Of a stretch of DNA of 64,000 nucleotides, positions 27,084 through 36,418 are shown one piece after another. The stretch is from JAIXWP01 sp041391745 (GTDB lineage: Bacteria; Bacteroidota; Bacteroidia; Flavobacteriales_D; Sanyastnellaceae): NCBI GenBank assembly GCA_041391745.1, contig JAWKNK010000005.1:128429-192428 (forward strand). Direction: 5' to 3'. Each line of letters begins with the position of its first letter. Within the stretch, counting starts at the first letter, position 1. The translations under genes were made by a program, and so were the position numbers. The notes beneath the pieces were generated by a model. That model had not been told where the DNA came from. It saw nothing but the letters and a program-made list of their open reading frames with translations, and searched no databases.

Positions 27084-28598
27084 ATGGCTTTTAACTCTCT
27101 TTTCTCATGGTTCATGAAGAAGCGCGTTCACCAGATCGAGCTTTTTATGAAGTACCCTACAGAAGTTCAGGGAGAGCTTTTTCAAAAGCTCATGGATGAG
27201 GCTGCTCTAACGCGATTTGGCTTAGAACATAATTTCTCTTCTATCCGTTCCATGCGTGACTTCAAAAACGAAGTTCCTATCCGCACTTATGAAGATTTTA
27301 AGCCTTATATCGATCTGCTTCGAGAAGGCGAGCAAAATATTTTGTGGCCATCACGCTTAAAATGGTTTGCCAAATCAAGCGGAACTACCGACTCGAAAAG
27401 CAAGTTTATTCCCGTTTCTAAAGAGGCACTAGAGGAATGTCATTACAAAGGCGGCAAGGATTTATTGGCTCTGTATTACAGTCAACGTCCGAATGCAAAA
27501 CTTTATGCTGGAAAAACTTTAGTAATGGGAGGATCATCCAAGATCAACTCATTCAATGAGGAAGGCTACACGGGAGATCTTTCGGCGATTATCATTCGAA
27601 ACCTCCCCATTTGGGTGGAATTGCGAAGAACGCCATCGCGTGATATCGCTTTGATGGATAATTGGGAGGAAAAGATTGAGGCAATGGCGAATGCCACCAT
27701 TGATGAAGATGTGAGCATTATCGCTGGTGTTCCGAGTTGGACCATGGTACTTCTCAAGCGACTTATGGAAAAAAGAGGAACCGATAATATTCGCGACATA
27801 TGGCCCAACTTAGAATTGTTTATGCACGGAGGAGTAAGTTTCAAACCTTATCGCGAGCAATTCAATAAGATTATCAATGGTGATATGAATTATTTGGAAA
27901 CCTACAATGCAAGTGAAGGTTTCTTTGGAATTCAGGATCGTTTAGGTGCTGATGATTTATTGCTGATGCTCGACTATGGAATTCTTTATGAGTTTTTACC
28001 TCTAGAAGAATTAAACGCCAAGCATCCACGAACAGTGGAATTAAAAGATGTAGAGATTGGACAAAACTATGCGCTGGTAATTTCTACTAATGGTGGTTTG
28101 TGGCGTTATCTGGTGGGCGATACCGTTCGATTTACTTCCAAGTTTCCATTCCGTGTTCAGGTTTCCGGGCGTACCAAGCATTTCATCAATGCATTTGGTG
28201 AGGAGTTGATGGTCGAAAATGCTGATTATGCAATCGAGCAAGCGTCACTCAAAACTGGAGCGCACGTTGCGGAATATACCGTGGCACCTATCTATATGAA
28301 AGAAGATGCGAGAGGTTCGCATGAATGGCTAGTTGAATTTGACCGCCAACCCAATTGCATTGACACATTCCGTGTAGAACTCGACAACGCGCTGAAAGAA
28401 GTTAATTCAGATTACGAAGCAAAACGCGCTTTTGATTTAAATCTCACCGCTCCGAAAGTGGTTCCTATTCCTGAGGGCACATTTTACAAATGGCTTAAAG
28501 AACGCGATAAACTTGGAGGACAACACAAAGTTCCTCGCCTTTCAAATGAGCGAGTGATTTTGGAACAAGTTTTGGAACTTTGCACCATCAAAGTATGA
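27084..28598 (+). CDS. GH3 family acyl-acid amido synthetase-like protein
   Basis: A 504-residue adenylate-forming enzyme of the GH3 family, known in plants for joining amino acids to jasmonate or auxin. The ATP motif SSGTTDSKSKFIPVS is at about 98-112, an aromatic substrate-pocket region includes NASEGFFGIQ (about 276-285), and the YLVGDTVRF motif is at about 342-350. Bacterial members are common in Bacteroidota, but their substrate is unknown, so I do not assign one. The gene overlaps the start of the next one by 4 nt (ATGA). Confidence 0.85.
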   Translation: MAFNSLFSWFMKKRVHQIELFMKYPTEVQGELFQKLMDEAALTRFGLEHNFSSIRSMRDFKNEVPIRTYEDFKPYIDLLREGEQNILWPSRLKWFAKSSGTTDSKSKFIPVSKEALEECHYKGGKDLLALYYSQRPNAKLYAGKTLVMGGSSKINSFNEEGYTGDLSAIIIRNLPIWVELRRTPSRDIALMDNWEEKIEAMANATIDEDVSIIAGVPSWTMVLLKRLMEKRGTDNIRDIWPNLELFMHGGVSFKPYREQFNKIINGDMNYLETYNASEGFFGIQDRLGADDLLLMLDYGILYEFLPLEELNAKHPRTVELKDVEIGQNYALVISTNGGLWRYLVGDTVRFTSKFPFRVQVSGRTKHFINAFGEELMVENADYAIEQASLKTGAHVAEYTVAPIYMKEDARGSHEWLVEFDRQPNCIDTFRVELDNALKEVNSDYEAKRAFDLNLTAPKVVPIPEGTFYKWLKERDKLGGQHKVPRLSNERVILEQVLELCTIKV

Positions 28599-29359
28599 TG
28601 GTATTTTTCTTCAATATTGTTTCTGTATTTACAGCGCTCTTCTCATTTAATTCAGAAGCAGAGCATATCAAGGCCGACCAACTCGGTTACCTCTACTCTA
28701 TTCATGAAACTACTTTTTCCAAAACAGATACCAAGGGAAATATCATTTTCAAAAATTCCAGTTTGGATTATGGAGAAGCGACGAGTATCGATTTGACCAA
28801 TCCATTTCAACCTTTTATTTTTTATAAAGATCAAGGAAAGCTCGCCGTGCTCGACAACACGCTTTCATTGCAAGGAGATGTGGTAGATTTTTTTGAAAAA
28901 GGCTATGGAAACATCGAATGTGTGGGCGGTTCAAGAGGCGATGCCTTTTGGCTCTGGGATGTGAACAAGACCGAATTGATCAAAGTTGACAAACAATTCA
29001 ATCGACTTATTTCAACAGGAAATCTTTCTTTGCTTTTAGAGAAAAAAATAAATCCTTCTCAAATTATTGAACGCGGTAATTTCTTGTACATCGCTGATCC
29101 TTCGCTTGGAGTTTTGGTATTCGATATTTATGGAAATTATCGCAATACCATTACCATTGAATTCGATGGGAAGATTGCTGTAGATGATCAGTATCTGACT
29201 TTTATCAAAGGAAATTCATTCTATTTATCTGATATCAAAGGGCTGTCGCCACATGAGTTTTCGCTTCCCATCACAGCGATCGAAGATTGGGATTTTGTAT
29301 ATCCGAACTTGTATTTGCTGAGTCAGCACCAGATTCTTTCTTACAAAATGAATCCTTAA
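28595..29359 (+). CDS. Exported protein with probable beta-propeller fold, unknown function
   Basis: About 254 residues with a short hydrophobic N-terminus (MMVFFFNIVSVFTALFSF) that looks like a signal peptide. The rest has repeated strands of the kind seen in beta-propellers (GYLYSIHETTFSKTD, NFLYIADPSLGVLVFDIYG). I choose the ATG at 28595, which overlaps the TGA of the GH3 gene, rather than 28580. The overlap implies coupled translation and a shared role with the GH3 enzyme. No catalytic motif seen. Confidence 0.65.
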   Translation: MMVFFFNIVSVFTALFSFNSEAEHIKADQLGYLYSIHETTFSKTDTKGNIIFKNSSLDYGEATSIDLTNPFQPFIFYKDQGKLAVLDNTLSLQGDVVDFFEKGYGNIECVGGSRGDAFWLWDVNKTELIKVDKQFNRLISTGNLSLLLEKKINPSQIIERGNFLYIADPSLGVLVFDIYGNYRNTITIEFDGKIAVDDQYLTFIKGNSFYLSDIKGLSPHEFSLPITAIEDWDFVYPNLYLLSQHQILSYKMNP

Positions 29360-29435
29360 GTTAATTACTAACAAAAGGCATTTTTAAAGGGATTCTTTTT
29401 TACTTTGCGCTCTTCTTAATTGACCTAGACAAATT

Positions 29436-30053
29436 ATGCATATTGCAATAGCCGGAAATATTGGCTCGGGCAAGACTACGTTAACCACCCTGCTCGCCAA
29501 ACATTACAAGTACACTCCACACTTCGAGGAGGTAGATGACAATCCATACTTGATTGATTTTTACAAAGACATGCAACGTTGGTCTTTCAACTTGCAAGTA
29601 TTCTTTTTGAAGAGTCGTTTTCGTCAGTTGATTGAAATGAAGAAAACTTCAAAGAAAATTGTTCAAGACAGAACGATTTATGAAGATGCTTTCATTTTTG
29701 CACCAAACCTGCATGCAATGGGTTTGATGACTACTCGCGATTTTGAGAACTATGCAGATTTGTTTTCAGTAATGGATGAGTTTGTTGCTGCCCCAGATTT
29801 GCTTATTTATTTGAGAGCTTCTGTTCCAACATTGGTGGACAACATTTCGAAGCGTGGACGTGAATATGAAGAAGCTATTCGCTTAGATTATCTTACGCGT
29901 TTAAATGAGCGTTACGAAGCTTGGATCAGCACTTACAACAAAGGGCCTCTTTTAGTAATTGATATTGATGACAACAAATTCCATGAGCAACCAGAAGATT
30001 TGGGTAAAATCATTTCTGGTATCGATGCTCAATTGCACGGATTATTCAAATAA
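29436..30053 (+). CDS. Deoxynucleoside kinase (dGK/dAK family)
   Basis: Phosphorylates deoxynucleosides in the salvage pathway. The P-loop GNIGSGKTT is at residues 7-15, the specificity stretch FEEVDDNPYLIDFYKD at 31-46, the catalytic DRTIYED (DRS-like) at about 78-84 and the lid RGREYEEAIRLDYL at about 148-161. Length of 205 is typical. It ends 67 nt before the convergent YceI gene, with a shared terminator between. Confidence 0.9.
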   Translation: MHIAIAGNIGSGKTTLTTLLAKHYKYTPHFEEVDDNPYLIDFYKDMQRWSFNLQVFFLKSRFRQLIEMKKTSKKIVQDRTIYEDAFIFAPNLHAMGLMTTRDFENYADLFSVMDEFVAAPDLLIYLRASVPTLVDNISKRGREYEEAIRLDYLTRLNERYEAWISTYNKGPLLVIDIDDNKFHEQPEDLGKIISGIDAQLHGLFK

Positions 30054-30071
30054 TTTTTTTCCTTATAAATA

Positions 30072-30103
30072 AAAAAGGGGCATCTTTTCAGATGCCCCTT
30101 TTT
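30072..30103. terminator. Bidirectional terminator between the kinase and YceI genes
   Basis: AAAAAGGGGCATC and GATGCCCCTTTTT form a 13-bp stem with U tracts on both strands. It serves both convergent genes. Confidence 0.93.
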
Positions 30104-30119
30104 CGTATCGTATCTAAAA

Positions 30120-30932
30120 TTATTTAGAAGCTTTTAGATCTAATGTCACGATGAAATTGTCATCGATCATTTTATCTCCAAGATCAGAGAAGAACTTCGC
30201 AGAACGGAACTTAATATCATAGTTTGTTCTGTCGATTTGGAAACCACCATTTACATTCAATTCTTTCTCTCCACTTGGAACTGCTGTAATATTTGCAGTT
30301 ACGTCATGAGAAATTCCTTTGATGCTAAGGTCGCCCGTCACTTCAAACTGATGCTTATTGATGGTCTTTGCTGACTTGAAAGTGAATGTCGCGTCATTGA
30401 ATTTAGCAGTATTGAAAAAATCTTCGCTCTTCAAGTGACCTTCAAGGTCATTCTTAGAATCGCCATCGAGGTCTTCAACTGTGATAGAAGCCATGTCAAT
30501 TACGATTTGTCCAGACTTGATTTCACCATTCGCAAATTCAATATTACCAGACTTTACTTTAACAGAGCCATTGTGCTTTCCTGTTACTTTTTTGCCTAAC
30601 CATTTGATAGAAGAAGCGCTTGGAACAAATGAAAAAACACCGTCTTTCGTAGCTGGAGCGTTCAAGCCTTTTGCAGGATCTACCTCAGAGATAGAAACTT
30701 TACTTGTGTCCAAACCAGCTCTTTCTGCCAGCAAACACTTTTGGTAATCCGCTTCAAATTTGTTGTCCTTTTCACGAGACTCATCACAAATTTTGATTGT
30801 TTCTTCATTCTTAGTAGCATTTAACGACTCTTTTGCACATCCACATGCGTCGAGTACCTCTCCTGCTTTTTTCCCATCAGAACAAGCCACAGCCATCAAA
30901 GCTGCACCAAAAAATATTGCAAGTTTTTTCAT
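30120..30932 (-). CDS. YceI-domain lipoprotein with a cysteine-bearing N-terminal segment
   Basis: A lipoprotein signal (MKKLAIFFGAALMAVAC, lipidated Cys17) is followed by a segment with several Cys (ACGCAKE, KICDE, YQKCLL; about 25-80) and then a YceI beta-barrel domain (about 95-268). YceI barrels bind long isoprenoid or fatty amphiphiles. The extra N-terminal segment may form disulfides and is not part of the YceI fold. It lies downstream of the pyrophosphatase fragments by 20 nt on the opposite side of its start, on the same strand, but is upstream in position only; YceI itself is transcribed after hppA. Confidence 0.86.
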   Translation of the reverse strand: MKKLAIFFGAALMAVACSDGKKAGEVLDACGCAKESLNATKNEETIKICDESREKDNKFEADYQKCLLAERAGLDTSKVSISEVDPAKGLNAPATKDGVFSFVPSASSIKWLGKKVTGKHNGSVKVKSGNIEFANGEIKSGQIVIDMASITVEDLDGDSKNDLEGHLKSEDFFNTAKFNDATFTFKSAKTINKHQFEVTGDLSIKGISHDVTANITAVPSGEKELNVNGGFQIDRTNYDIKFRSAKFFSDLGDKMIDDNFIVTLDLKASK

Positions 30933-30952
30933 CGTTTAGTGTTTTTCTATTA

Positions 30953-32185
30953 TTACTTAACTTCCGTGTAGTTCACCGTGTTCACTTCTTCAGTTGAAGC
31001 TGTTTCAACTGAAGTTTCAACTTTAGCATTTGCAGCATCGTCTTCTTTCTTGTCGTGGTTGCCCAAAATTGGAGCAAGAGTCAAACCAACAAGACATGTC
31101 AACTTAATCAAGATATTCATAGATGGACCAGAAGTATCTTTAAATGGATCACCAACAGTGTCACCAGTTACAGCTGCTTTGTGCGCATCAGAACCTTTAA
31201 ATGTCATTTCACCATTGATCATCACACCTGCTTCGAAAGACTTCTTAGCATTATCCCAAGCACCACCAGCGTTGTTTTGGAAAATCGCCCAAAGTACACC
31301 AGACACAGCAACACCTGCCATGTAAGAACCAAGAGCTTCAGGGCCCATTACAAATCCGATAATGATAGGAGAAATGATTGTGATTGCACCTGGCAACATC
31401 ATTTCGCGAAGAGCTGCTTTAGTAGAAATTTCAACGCACTTACCATATTCTGGCTTACCAGTTCCTTCCATGATACCTGGAATTTCTTTGAACTGACGAC
31501 GTACTTCCATTACCATGTCCATTGCAGCTTTACCAACAGATTTCATAGCTAAAGCAGAGAAAACTACTGGAATCATACCACCGATAAACAATGCAGCCAA
31601 TACATCTGCTTTGAAGATGTTGATTCCTTCAATACCAGTGAATGTAACATAAGCTGCAAAAAGTGCAAGTGCAGTAAGTGCAGCAGAAGCGATAGCGAAT
31701 CCTTTACCAACTGCAGCAGTTGTATTACCTACAGAGTCAAGAATATCTGTACGCTCACGAACTTCTTTAGGAAGTTCGCTCATTTCAGCAACACCACCGG
31801 CGTTGTCAGCAATAGGACCAAAAGCATCAATTGCAAGCTGCATAGCAGTAGTTGCCATCATTGCAGAAGCAGCGATAGCTACACCATAGAAACCAGCAAG
31901 TGAATATGAACCCCAAATCGCGATAGCGAAAAGTAGTACTGAAGAGAATGTAGAAATCATTCCAGTAGCCAAACCAGCGATGATGTTGGTAGCCGCACCT
32001 GTTGAAGAGTTTTTCACGATGTCCAATACAGGCTTCTTACCAAGAGCAGTATAGTACTCTGTAAAGAATGAAATCAAGTATCCAACTGAAAGACCAACCA
32101 ATGTTGCATAGAAAATATGACGACTTGGAATAGCCTTGTAACCTTCAACTCCGAAGAATTTCATGTTTACTGTTTCAGGAAGCAT
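30953..32185 (-). CDS. hppA: Membrane pyrophosphatase, C-terminal part (separated by a frameshift)
   Basis: The 410-residue C-terminal portion of an ion-pumping membrane pyrophosphatase. It includes DSVGNTTAAVGKGFAI, where Ala after GNTT marks the K+-dependent subfamily (Lys in K+-independent enzymes), and the conserved HKAAVTGDTVGDPFKDTSGPS signature. The last ~35 residues form an acidic tail. Its apparent ATG start at 32185 is an internal Met of the full protein (MLPETVNM). The frame is +1 to the N-terminal part and overlaps it by 11 nt; removing one base between about 32186 and 32204 restores a continuous 761-residue protein starting at 33209. Confidence 0.88.
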   Translation of the reverse strand: MLPETVNMKFFGVEGYKAIPSRHIFYATLVGLSVGYLISFFTEYYTALGKKPVLDIVKNSSTGAATNIIAGLATGMISTFSSVLLFAIAIWGSYSLAGFYGVAIAASAMMATTAMQLAIDAFGPIADNAGGVAEMSELPKEVRERTDILDSVGNTTAAVGKGFAIASAALTALALFAAYVTFTGIEGINIFKADVLAALFIGGMIPVVFSALAMKSVGKAAMDMVMEVRRQFKEIPGIMEGTGKPEYGKCVEISTKAALREMMLPGAITIISPIIIGFVMGPEALGSYMAGVAVSGVLWAIFQNNAGGAWDNAKKSFEAGVMINGEMTFKGSDAHKAAVTGDTVGDPFKDTSGPSMNILIKLTCLVGLTLAPILGNHDKKEDDAANAKVETSVETASTEEVNTVNYTEVK

Positions 32186-33209
32186 CCACTGAACTGAACC
32201 AACCAGCGATCGCTGAAAGGATGATAAAAGTGATATTACCCATGTTCAATGCTTTTTGAACTTGAGCTTCTTTCGCTGAATTATCTTTAATTCTAACAAG
32301 GAATGTTCCGATGATCGAAGCGATGATACCCACACCAGCAATCATAATTGGAAGAAGGATTGGTCCCATTCCGTTGAAAGCATCTGTGAATTGAGCGCCA
32401 CCATTAGCATCGCTCATATCCTTGATGATATAATTACCAAGTACCATTGAAGCAAGTACTGTAGCTACATAAGATCCGAAAAGGTCAGCTCCCATACCTG
32501 CTACGTCACCTACGTTATCACCCACGTTGTCAGCGATAGTTGCTGGATTACGTGGATCATCTTCAGGAATACCTGCTTCTACTTTACCAACAAGGTCAGC
32601 TCCAACGTCAGCAGCTTTGGTATAAATACCACCACCTACACGAGCAAACAATGCGATAGACTCAGCACCCAAAGAGAAACCTGCAAGGGCTTCTAGAACC
32701 ATTGTCATTTCTTCATAGAAAGGCTTTCCAGTGTTCATGAATGTTGACACGAATACCAAGAAGAACAAGCTCAATCCTAGTACTGCAAGACCAGCAACAC
32801 CAAGTCCCATAACTGTTCCACCACCGAAAGAAACTTTCAATGCATTTGGAAGAGAAGTACGAGCTGCCTCTGTAGTTCTTGAGTTTGCATCTGTAGCGAT
32901 GCGCATACCGATGTTTCCTGCAATTGCAGAGAAAATAGCACCGATAATGAATGCTGGAACAATCATCCAGCTAGTAGTTTCAACTACTTTAGAAATACCG
33001 AATAGTGCTGCAGAAGCAATCACTACGAAAATTGCAAGAAGTCTGTACTCTGCGCTCAAGAAAGCCATAGCACCTTCTTTAATACTCTTGGAAATGTCTT
33101 GCATTTTCTCATTTCCAGGGTTCTGTTTTTTCACCCATGCCATCTTGATGAGCATGAAAATCAGACCTACAATTGCCAACACGATTGGCACATAAATGAT
33201 GTTATTCAT
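32175..33209 (-). CDS. hppA: Membrane pyrophosphatase, N-terminal part (truncated by a frameshift)
   Basis: The N-terminal ~344 residues of the ion-pumping pyrophosphatase, which hydrolyses PPi and moves H+ or Na+ across the membrane. It contains the active-site signature DVGADLVGKVEAGIPEDD followed by DNVGDNVGDVAGMGADLF. The frame ends soon after AIAGWF with SSVDAS and a TGA, in the middle of a membrane helix. I start at the ATG at 33209 (MNNIIYVPIVLAIVGL) instead of 33239, as it matches the family N-terminus and leaves a leader after the promoter. As written, neither part alone would be an active enzyme. Confidence 0.9.
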   Translation of the reverse strand: MNNIIYVPIVLAIVGLIFMLIKMAWVKKQNPGNEKMQDISKSIKEGAMAFLSAEYRLLAIFVVIASAALFGISKVVETTSWMIVPAFIIGAIFSAIAGNIGMRIATDANSRTTEAARTSLPNALKVSFGGGTVMGLGVAGLAVLGLSLFFLVFVSTFMNTGKPFYEEMTMVLEALAGFSLGAESIALFARVGGGIYTKAADVGADLVGKVEAGIPEDDPRNPATIADNVGDNVGDVAGMGADLFGSYVATVLASMVLGNYIIKDMSDANGGAQFTDAFNGMGPILLPIMIAGVGIIASIIGTFLVRIKDNSAKEAQVQKALNMGNITFIILSAIAGWFSSVDAS

Positions 33210-33252
33210 TGAAAAATGATAATTGGTTATTTGGTTCATTTTAATGCGGGCG

Positions 33253-33282
33253 CGAATATAACACCGAATCGCGTACCGACAA
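33253..33282 (-). promoter_or_regulatory. Promoter of hppA
   Basis: On the minus strand TTG (33280-33282), a 19-nt spacer and TATATTCG (33253-33260), one base off TAnnTTTG, about 45 nt before the preferred start. Confidence 0.5.
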
Positions 33283-33301
33283 AAGCGTTGATATCAACAT
33301 T

Positions 33302-35305
33302 CTATAGCACTTTCTTCCTGAAAAAGCCCAAATAGGTCAGCATTCCAAGGGAAAAGAGTGAAATGAGCATCGCAATCAATAGGTTTTTCGGGGCGTATCT
33401 GAATTCTACTTGGTGCTCTCCTGCTCCCACTTCAACCATTGGAAATGTCCCGTCATACCTGGAAATCTCTACTTTTTGACCGTCCACCTCACATATCCAA
33501 TTCTTTTGGTAAGACTGAAGTAATACCACATCCTCATTCTGTTGTAGCTGGACTTTAGCACTTATAGAATTGGTGTTCACCTGCCATTCCGAAAACTGTG
33601 AATTTGCTGATGAATCTGCTGTAAAAATTAATGGATGCTTAATATACTCCAGCAATTTACCACTGTCCTCAGCGTCGCGATAAACTGAGAAAATGTAGCT
33701 ATTGTACCCGTCCCAGCCTGGTTGGCGCAGATAAATGTTTTCATTTCTCCAAACCACGGCCATTCCGGTATTGGTAGAATCCATGCAGTAAGGACTGACT
33801 TCTTCACCGTGATAGGGTATCCTGTTCTGAATAAGGGTTTCGAGCTTTTTATTTTCTCTTGCAAGAAATTCAGGGTAAACGACCGTGGACTGAACATTGA
33901 GCTGCACCGCCATCAATATATTGAGTGCACTGAGGGTTATGAAGGCCCTTTTATTCAATGAAAAAACAAAGAATAGGATTATAAAAATCAATTGCAGTGC
34001 CGATTGGATGGCGATTCGACTTGCCACGGAAATAGAAACGGTTCTTTGCCATGAGAACATTTCGCTAAAAGTCTTTACTAGCGCCTCGCCCGTCCAACCG
34101 CTCAAGTTAAAACCAATGACTAAGGTAAAGACAATAGCCAAGGAAATAATAGACCATTTTCTAGCAGACTTTGAATCAAAAAATGCTTCAATTCCAGCCG
34201 CAGCCACAATTAAAATAAAGTTGATTGCGATGAATCTAAAAATGGATGGATGTCGAAACATGTCCATCGCAGGAAATTTGGCCAACCACATTCTAAATGG
34301 AAGTGCTTCGCCCGCAGCCACAAGCATGAGGACCACAAAAGTGAGTAAGGCAAAGTATTCTCTTGTTCTTTTTACTTTAGAAAAAAACCAAGCGAACACC
34401 CCCAGTAAAGCTCCTAGTCCGAAATAAAAATTGACCATCGAAAAGTCGCTTCCCCACGAGTAATTTTCTGGGGTCCCAACAGCGAATGGAGTAAAAACCG
34501 AAGTGTATGCTTTGATTGGGAAAGGATTTTCTAAAATCTTGCGAGCTTCCAGCCCTTGTGTTCTAGTAACGTCACCAAAACTCTCCACCATCGCCATCAG
34601 CGGCAGCGCACAACTCAAAAGCACCGCCAGTCCAATCCAGACAATCCGACTGTAAATAGCGGTATCCTTTCTATTTTTTACAATGAAATAAATTCCATAA
34701 GCTACAACCACATATCCGCCTATGACTACAATGGGAGGATATGATCCGGTGAACATCATGAATGTAGAAAAACTCGCACCCAGAATATACTTCCAATGTC
34801 CGTTTGACAACGCTAATCTGAAGTACATGAATACCCACGGGAACCAAGCATAGCCAATCAGAAATCCAAAGTTTTGTGCGTTGCTGGTAAACACACCACT
34901 TCCCAAAAATCCGAAGGCACAAACCCATGCCGCAGTCTTACTGTAACCCAGCGATGCTATCAATCTCCAAGTCCCCCATGCTCCAATAAATACATGCAAA
35001 CACCATTCGAAGTTGAGCGCATAATAGTCATAGCCATAAACCAATGAAATGAGCCAAAGGATAGGATAAAACGCTCCAGTATCTGCCTCTGCATGAAGTG
35101 GAAAACCAAGATGCTGAAACGCGCTCCAGTAAGGCATTTCACCCATGCGAAGCGCTTCTGCAACATTGAGTCGCCATGGCAAAAAGCAATCAATAGCATC
35201 CCAACGCAGCGGTTGCTGCATCAATCCCACTTGACCGAACACCAAAAATGAGAGCACGAACAACCACAAGGGCACGGCAATATTCTCAGGGATTTTAAAT
35301 TTCAT
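33302..35305 (-). CDS. YfhO family multi-pass membrane protein
   Basis: A 667-residue protein with about 12 membrane helices and a C-terminal soluble beta-domain (about 545-635) ending in a last helix (NLLIAMLISLFSLGMLTYLGF). The N-terminal WDAIDCFLPWRLNVAEALR loop and acidic first loop recall GT-C glycosyltransferases. In Firmicutes YfhO is linked to glycosylation of lipoteichoic acid; the Bacteroidota role is not known. It is somewhat shorter than many family members (about 800), but both ends look complete. Confidence 0.8.
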   Translation of the reverse strand: MKFKIPENIAVPLWLFVLSFLVFGQVGLMQQPLRWDAIDCFLPWRLNVAEALRMGEMPYWSAFQHLGFPLHAEADTGAFYPILWLISLVYGYDYYALNFEWCLHVFIGAWGTWRLIASLGYSKTAAWVCAFGFLGSGVFTSNAQNFGFLIGYAWFPWVFMYFRLALSNGHWKYILGASFSTFMMFTGSYPPIVVIGGYVVVAYGIYFIVKNRKDTAIYSRIVWIGLAVLLSCALPLMAMVESFGDVTRTQGLEARKILENPFPIKAYTSVFTPFAVGTPENYSWGSDFSMVNFYFGLGALLGVFAWFFSKVKRTREYFALLTFVVLMLVAAGEALPFRMWLAKFPAMDMFRHPSIFRFIAINFILIVAAAGIEAFFDSKSARKWSIISLAIVFTLVIGFNLSGWTGEALVKTFSEMFSWQRTVSISVASRIAIQSALQLIFIILFFVFSLNKRAFITLSALNILMAVQLNVQSTVVYPEFLARENKKLETLIQNRIPYHGEEVSPYCMDSTNTGMAVVWRNENIYLRQPGWDGYNSYIFSVYRDAEDSGKLLEYIKHPLIFTADSSANSQFSEWQVNTNSISAKVQLQQNEDVVLLQSYQKNWICEVDGQKVEISRYDGTFPMVEVGAGEHQVEFRYAPKNLLIAMLISLFSLGMLTYLGFFRKKVL

Positions 35306-35316
35306 CGGGCTAAAAT

Positions 35317-35347
35317 AAAAAGGGCTATCCTCACAGACAGCCCTTTT
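35317..35347 (-). terminator. Terminator of the PDH E1 beta gene
   Basis: AAAAAGGGCT and AGCCCTTTT flank a 12-nt loop, with a U-rich run on the minus strand. It lies 19 nt after the stop of pdhB and just before yfhO. Confidence 0.8.
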
Positions 35348-35365
35348 GATGATATGTTGAAAATC

Positions 35366-36343
35366 TTATACGTACATCAATTCTTTCGCAGTTTGAACAA
35401 TGTCAGCCACTTGTGGAAGTGCTTCATCAATCAACGTTTGCGCGAAAGCAAAAGGAGTATCTGTCTGTGTCAAACGACGAATTGGTGCATCCAAATAGTC
35501 GAAAGCATGACGTTGAACACGGTAGGCAATTTCAGTTGAAATGCTTGCCACAGGCCAGCTTTCTTCCAAAATAATCAAACGGTTGGTCTTCTTCACCGAC
35601 TTGATAATGGTATCAATATCCAACGGACGAATTGTTCTTAAGTCGATCACCTCAGCGCTGATGCCTTCTTTAGCAAGTTCTTCAGCTCCTGCAAGAGCGG
35701 TTTTCATGATTTTACCAAAAGAAACAATTGTCACATCTGTTCCTTCTCTTTTCACGTCAGCTACTCCAATTGGGATAATGTATTCTCCATCTGGCACCAT
35801 TCCTTTGTCGCCATACATTTTTTCTGACTCCATAAATACAACAGGGTCATTATCGCGAATAGCAGCCTTCAAAAGACCTTTCGCATCGTATGGATTAGAA
35901 GGAGTAATTACTTTCAATCCTGGAACATGAGCGTAGAATGATTCGAAGCTTTGGCTGTGTGTAGCGGCCAATTGTCCCGCTTGACCGTTTGGCCCGCGGA
36001 ATACGATAGGCACATTGAACTGTCCACCAGACATTTGAAGCATCTTCGCTGCAGAGTTGATGATTTGGTCTGCCGCAAGAATTGCGAAGTTCCAAGTCAT
36101 AAATTCTACAATCGGACGTAGTCCATTCATCGCAGCACCTACTGCAATACCTGAAAATCCTAGTTCGGCAATCGGAGTATCGATTACTCGCTTCGCTCCA
36201 AACTCATCTAGCATTCCCTTAGAAGCTTTGTATGCTCCGTTGTACTCTGCCACCTCTTCCCCTAGAAGGAAAACGCTTTCATCGCGACGCATCTCTTCAG
36301 ACATCGCCTCACAAATTGCCTCTCTGAACTGAATTTCTCTCAT
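35366..36343 (-). CDS. pdhB: Pyruvate dehydrogenase E1 component, beta subunit
   Basis: The 325-residue beta chain of the alpha2beta2 thiamine-diphosphate E1 of pyruvate dehydrogenase. It has the N-terminal MREIQFREAICEAMSEEM, the GEEVAEYNGAYKASKG motif, and the C-terminal transketolase domain (VTIVSFGKIM..., EVIDLRTIRPLD, ILEESWPVASI). I start at 36343, as the longer frame from 36376 adds 11 residues unlike the family. The alpha subunit is not in this window. The gene diverges from etfB across a 75-nt promoter region. Confidence 0.93.
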   Translation of the reverse strand: MREIQFREAICEAMSEEMRRDESVFLLGEEVAEYNGAYKASKGMLDEFGAKRVIDTPIAELGFSGIAVGAAMNGLRPIVEFMTWNFAILAADQIINSAAKMLQMSGGQFNVPIVFRGPNGQAGQLAATHSQSFESFYAHVPGLKVITPSNPYDAKGLLKAAIRDNDPVVFMESEKMYGDKGMVPDGEYIIPIGVADVKREGTDVTIVSFGKIMKTALAGAEELAKEGISAEVIDLRTIRPLDIDTIIKSVKKTNRLIILEESWPVASISTEIAYRVQRHAFDYLDAPIRRLTQTDTPFAFAQTLIDEALPQVADIVQTAKELMYV

Positions 36344-36418
36344 GTTGTTATTAAATATGGGTGCGAAAATAAGCATTACTAATTACTTTCGCATCCCGAA
36401 TACATAAAAAGGATTTCA

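Noticed and set aside
33585..35305. Truncation of YfhO
   Set aside because: Shorter than many members, but the N-terminal loop and last helix are both present in one frame.
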